Source: Deltaproteobacteria bacterium (GTDB lineage: Bacteria > Desulfobacterota > DSM-4660 > Desulfatiglandales > HGW-15). Taken from it: a stretch of DNA of 8,684 bases. Below the pieces are notes generated by a model, which ran no database searches, was not told the origin of the DNA, and was given only the letters and a program-made list of their open reading frames with translations. A program made the position numbers and the translations under genes. Location: positions 1 to 8,684 of the forward strand of contig JAFGPH010000547.1 of the NCBI GenBank assembly GCA_016926135.1, in the 5' to 3' direction. Numbering within the stretch: position 1 is the stretch's first letter; every line of letters starts with the position of its first letter. Shown one piece after another: positions 6,331-8,684 of this stretch.

Positions 6331-6585
6331 ATCTATGTCCTTATGCCCCAGATGCCGTTCTCAGGTTAACTCGGGACTGCCCCTTTTGCCCCCTTGCTGC
6401 CCCTTCGTGAGGCGTTTGAGGCGTTTGTGAGTCCTTTGAAATGCATGCCGCGCTGTGTCCACACCTGATCCGTTTCCATCAGAAGCCTTATGGCCCCATT
6501 GGCCCCTTTGTGGCCCCTTTTTCGTCTTTGTGATCCCTTAGCCGAGTTCTATGAGGCGTTTGAGGCGTTTGTGAGGCGTTTACGT
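6331..6585. other. Repeat-filled gap between the DUF4062 gene and mod
   Basis: No gene is seen in these 255 nt. The gap holds the phased 9-mer array, two clusters of C runs (G runs on the - strand), and the mod ribosome-binding site (AAGGA on the - strand, at 6338-6342). I found no convincing promoter or terminator, so mod may be read through from upstream. Confidence 0.6.
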
Positions 6586-6618
6586 TCATGAGTCCATTGA
6601 GGCCTTTGCGAGACGTTT
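6379..6618. repeat. Phased 9-mer repeat array, two unit types
   Basis: Unit A is GAGGCGTTT on the + strand, exact at 6409-6417, 6418-6426, 6553-6561, 6562-6570 and 6573-6581. Unit B is GGCCCCTTT or GGCCCCATT at 6492-6500, 6501-6509 and 6512-6520. A looser set of GCCCCTT units lies at 6379-6405. Three sets share the same layout: two abutting 9-mers, a GT dinucleotide, then a third 9-mer (the 6429-6437 copy is degenerate). Two decayed copies, GAGGCCTTT (6599-6607) and GAGACGTTT (6610-6618), sit inside the last codons of the DUF4062 gene. The array is seen directly; its origin and role are unknown. The units are too short and too closely packed to be CRISPR repeats. Confidence 0.7.
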
Positions 6619-8055
6619 CTTTGCAAGCACATAGTGAGTGCTTTTGCCTGTAGTTCCAACCTTTTCCAGGATTCCTTTAGCTGAAAGAGAATCGAGGTCT
6701 CGATTCGCAGTAGCTCGCGATACCCCGGTAACTTCTTGATATTCTTGGTTGGCAATTCGCCCGGTCTTTTTCACTTGGGCCAACGCTCTAATCTGCCTAT
6801 CATTCAGCCCAAGTCTTGCCAGGACTTCGTCTGTCAGCCAATCCCGCCAGAGGGCAATAGTGAATTCCCCGCCGCGCTGAGCGAAGTCGGGTTCGGGTAG
6901 ACTGTGGGCCGCGGTTTCCCGGATCATCATCAGTGTGCCGGTGCCGTATTTTTCGATGTAGCGGGCAAGAAAAAGCGCTTCACAAAGTCGGTGGTTTCGA
7001 GGGATGGAGCCGTGAGGCTGACGCAGGCTCTCCGTTGTCAGCGGCGCGGGAAGTGTTCCCGGATTCCATACCTCCACGCGATCTGCGAAGACGGAGACCT
7101 GCACAGCTCCGGCCGAGGTGTAGTCCCGATGGGCAACGGCATTCACAATGGCCTCGCGAATCACCTCGGGCGGGATTTCATAGCGGACCGGAGCCTGGAT
7201 GGTCTCAGCGCGAGTACCAACGCTTCGATTGAGTTTGGACATGACGAAATCCACGGCCATGTCCACTTGTTCGAAAACGTTGCCCTTGAAAATGCGGTAG
7301 AAGGGTACGGGCCTCTGAATTTCCGTGCCGTGAAAGTGCATGCACCGCACCTCGGCGCTGGGCAGAAAACGCTGGGGATCACGTCCAAACAACAGCAGCG
7401 AGGCGTTGGTAGGCTGCCCTTCACAAAGCAGGTGCAGGTGGGTGAGGACAGTGACAAGAGGCGACTTTACCGGTAAGGGAAACTGACGTTCAGAGCGGGC
7501 AAGGCTCACGAAATTTGTCGCTGCCTTCCTATCCAGGTCATCGAGAGTTGCCTCCTTACAGGGCCGCTCCTCGAAAGGGCTGCACTGAATAATGCCGCAC
7601 GATTCGAGGTGGTCCACCAGGCTTGCATAGAGCGAGTCCTTCAGTTCTTCCTTGCTGTTGTATCGTCGGCGAATGAGCTGGTTTCCGGCCTTACGAATGA
7701 GGGCCTTCATTTTGGGGTGCCGCTGCTTATCGGCTTTGCCTCTAACAAAGACCAGGCGAGGTATTCCCTGAACCGTGGCACGATCAAACTCCCGTTCTGT
7801 TGGGGACAAGCCCTCGGCGTCTTCGAATCCATAGTCGTTGCCGAACAGTCCAACATAAACCGAGCAGCGCTCCACTTCGCCAAGATAGACGGCATCTGCC
7901 CGTCGGTCGCCGGCAGGCAGGTCTTCGAACAGAAAGACCGTGAAAAAGCGGCGCAGCAAGGGGTCGCCTTCGATGAACGCCTTCACCGAACGGCGATCTT
8001 CTGCCATTTCTTTCTGAACACTGCTGACGAAGACACTCAAGAGGTTGGTGTTCAT
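6586..8055 (-). CDS. DUF4062 / HATPase_c_4 / winged-helix protein between res and mod
   Basis: A 489-residue multidomain protein. Residues 5-105 look like DUF4062 ('VFVSSVQKEMAEDRRSV', 'CSVYVGLFGNDYG', 'SPTEREFDRA'), a Rossmann-like domain found at the N-terminus of many presumed conflict and STAND-type proteins. Residues about 175-285 are a connecting region of the kind found in AlbA/RecG-like ATP-binding proteins ('ASLLLFGRDPQRFLPSAEVRC'). Residues 293-400 are a GHKL-type ATPase (HATPase_c_4): the N-box 'EAIVNAVAHRDY' (301-312), 'VEVWNPGTLP' (328-337) and 'YGTGTLMM' (370-377). Residues 415-480 are a winged helix ('GVSRATANRDLDSLSAKGIL'). The usual N-terminal AlbA_2 DNA-binding domain appears to be replaced by DUF4062. 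The start at 8055 is 8 nt after the res stop, with AAGGA overlapping that stop codon, so translation is probably coupled to res. Possible roles are regulator, sensor or effector of the restriction locus; the function is unknown. Confidence 0.85.
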   Translation of the reverse strand: MNTNLLSVFVSSVQKEMAEDRRSVKAFIEGDPLLRRFFTVFLFEDLPAGDRRADAVYLGEVERCSVYVGLFGNDYGFEDAEGLSPTEREFDRATVQGIPRLVFVRGKADKQRHPKMKALIRKAGNQLIRRRYNSKEELKDSLYASLVDHLESCGIIQCSPFEERPCKEATLDDLDRKAATNFVSLARSERQFPLPVKSPLVTVLTHLHLLCEGQPTNASLLLFGRDPQRFLPSAEVRCMHFHGTEIQRPVPFYRIFKGNVFEQVDMAVDFVMSKLNRSVGTRAETIQAPVRYEIPPEVIREAIVNAVAHRDYTSAGAVQVSVFADRVEVWNPGTLPAPLTTESLRQPHGSIPRNHRLCEALFLARYIEKYGTGTLMMIRETAAHSLPEPDFAQRGGEFTIALWRDWLTDEVLARLGLNDRQIRALAQVKKTGRIANQEYQEVTGVSRATANRDLDSLSAKGILEKVGTTGKSTHYVLAKKRLAKASMDS

Positions 8056-8063
8056 TAAGATCC

Positions 8064-8684
8064 TTACTGTTCACCCGTGAATTGCATGATCATCTTGTTG
8101 AATTCGGCGTCTACCCTGGCAGCGAAATCGCTCTCGATCTGGTACACTTCGGTAAACTCCGCAAAGGCCCAACGGCCATATACGCCCAGGTTGTTGACGC
8201 CGGGCGTCCAATAGGTTTCCATGGCGGCCTTCTTCTCCTTGGCATCCTCACGGCGGAAACCCTTGATCTCGACGATCAGGTTCAGCAGATCTTTGTCCCC
8301 ATGCCCATCGTCCACAACTACGATGAAATCCGGGATATACCTGCGCGTTTCTGAGCCGTACCGGTAAGGCGCTTCCAGGCCGAGGTTGTGGTTCTTGACG
8401 TAAGCCTTCACCCGCGGATGCGACTCGGCCACGCGGCAGAATTCGGCCTCCCAGTCGCTGTCGAGAATGACCCAGTTGATGTGACAACGGCGGGCATCGG
8501 TCTCCCAGCGGCCTTTTTTTGAGGTGTTGAAGTTCACATAGACGGTCGAACCGGTGGGGTTGTAAGAATCGAGTACGGCCTTGATGGGCCGCTCGCCCAC
8601 AAGTGCCCGTGTTATGGCGGCGGTAATGCGTTCGCAGACTATGTCGGCAAGCGACAGGTACATGAGTTGGGCCGGATAGGTGCC
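8064..8684 (-). CDS. Type III restriction enzyme Res subunit, C-terminal part (partial)
   Basis: The frame is open to the right edge, so this is the C-terminal 206 or so residues of a longer protein. The first Met in view (8663) is internal and should not be read as the start. A PD-(D/E)XK endonuclease core is visible: Pro-Asp-Phe (codons near 8325-8333), then Val-Glu-Ile-Lys-Gly (Glu near 8268-8270, Lys near 8262-8264), with an upstream Glu in 'WEAEFCRV' as a possible extra active-site residue. The helicase domain expected in Res proteins must lie outside the window. The conserved tail 'YWTPGVNNLGVYGRWAFAEF' is typical of Res proteins paired with large Mod proteins like the one downstream. 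Res would translocate or switch on DNA using ATP and cut near unmethylated sites when complexed with Mod. It lies first of the visible genes in the operon. Confidence 0.88.
   Translation of the reverse strand, partial: GTYPAQLMYLSLADIVCERITAAITRALVGERPIKAVLDSYNPTGSTVYVNFNTSKKGRWETDARRCHINWVILDSDWEAEFCRVAESHPRVKAYVKNHNLGLEAPYRYGSETRRYIPDFIVVVDDGHGDKDLLNLIVEIKGFRREDAKEKKAAMETYWTPGVNNLGVYGRWAFAEFTEVYQIESDFAARVDAEFNKMIMQFTGEQ

Noticed and set aside
5554..6369. + strand open frame (271 codons) opposite the 5' part of mod
   Set aside because: It is antisense to conserved methyltransferase motifs and shows no independent coding evidence.
6379..6618. Possible CRISPR array
   Set aside because: The units are only 9 nt and abut or are separated by 2 nt. 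There are no spacer-sized gaps and no cas genes.
6549..6755. Alternative - strand frame ending in Asn-Ala-Ser repeats, as a possible alternative C-terminus of the DUF4062 gene
   Set aside because: It comes from translating the 9-mer repeats out of frame. The winged-helix reading frame is continuous to its own stop at 6586-6588.

Overview
The window looks like a chromosomal accessory ('defence island') segment of a moderately GC-rich bacterium. Short period-7 and period-9 tandem repeats and a REP-type palindrome suggest a proteobacterial or Desulfobacterota-like host. This is an inference from style only; no marker gene is present.

Left part (1-1924, + strand). A repeat-bearing non-coding stretch (1-468) starts with degenerate heptanucleotide arrays. 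It leads into a probable two-gene unit. The first gene encodes an exported LamG/DUF1080-like beta-sandwich protein with an alanine-rich helical tail. The second, 13 nt later, encodes a stand-alone cyclic-nucleotide-binding (CRP-type) domain protein with no DNA-binding domain.

Middle part (1925-3110, + strand). A near-consensus sigma70 promoter drives a MNT/HEPN toxin-antitoxin module. The MNT nucleotidyltransferase antitoxin is intact. The overlapping HEPN toxin gene is broken by a one-base frameshift in a G run, so the module looks decayed. An AT-richer orphan stretch follows, up to a sharp break at about 3110-3130.

Right part (about 3120-8684, - strand, transcribed right to left). This is a Type III restriction-modification-like operon. 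In transcription order it holds: the C-terminal end of the Res nuclease/helicase subunit, running off the right edge; a DUF4062 / HATPase_c_4 / winged-helix protein; a long Mod beta-class adenine methyltransferase; and a RelE-like protein. The RelE-like protein appears to be the N-terminal remnant of a RelE-UvrD-type helicase fusion, cut off after about 120 residues. Gene spacing is tight at res/DUF4062 (8 nt) and at mod/relE (TGATG overlap). The 255-nt gap between the DUF4062 gene and mod is filled with phased 9-mer repeats.

The most interesting points are the DUF4062-ATPase-wHTH gene lodged between res and mod, an AT-rich island that coincides with the Mod target-recognition domain, a REP-like palindrome carried in frame inside mod, the truncated RelE-helicase gene, the frameshifted HEPN toxin, and two unusual phased short-repeat arrays.
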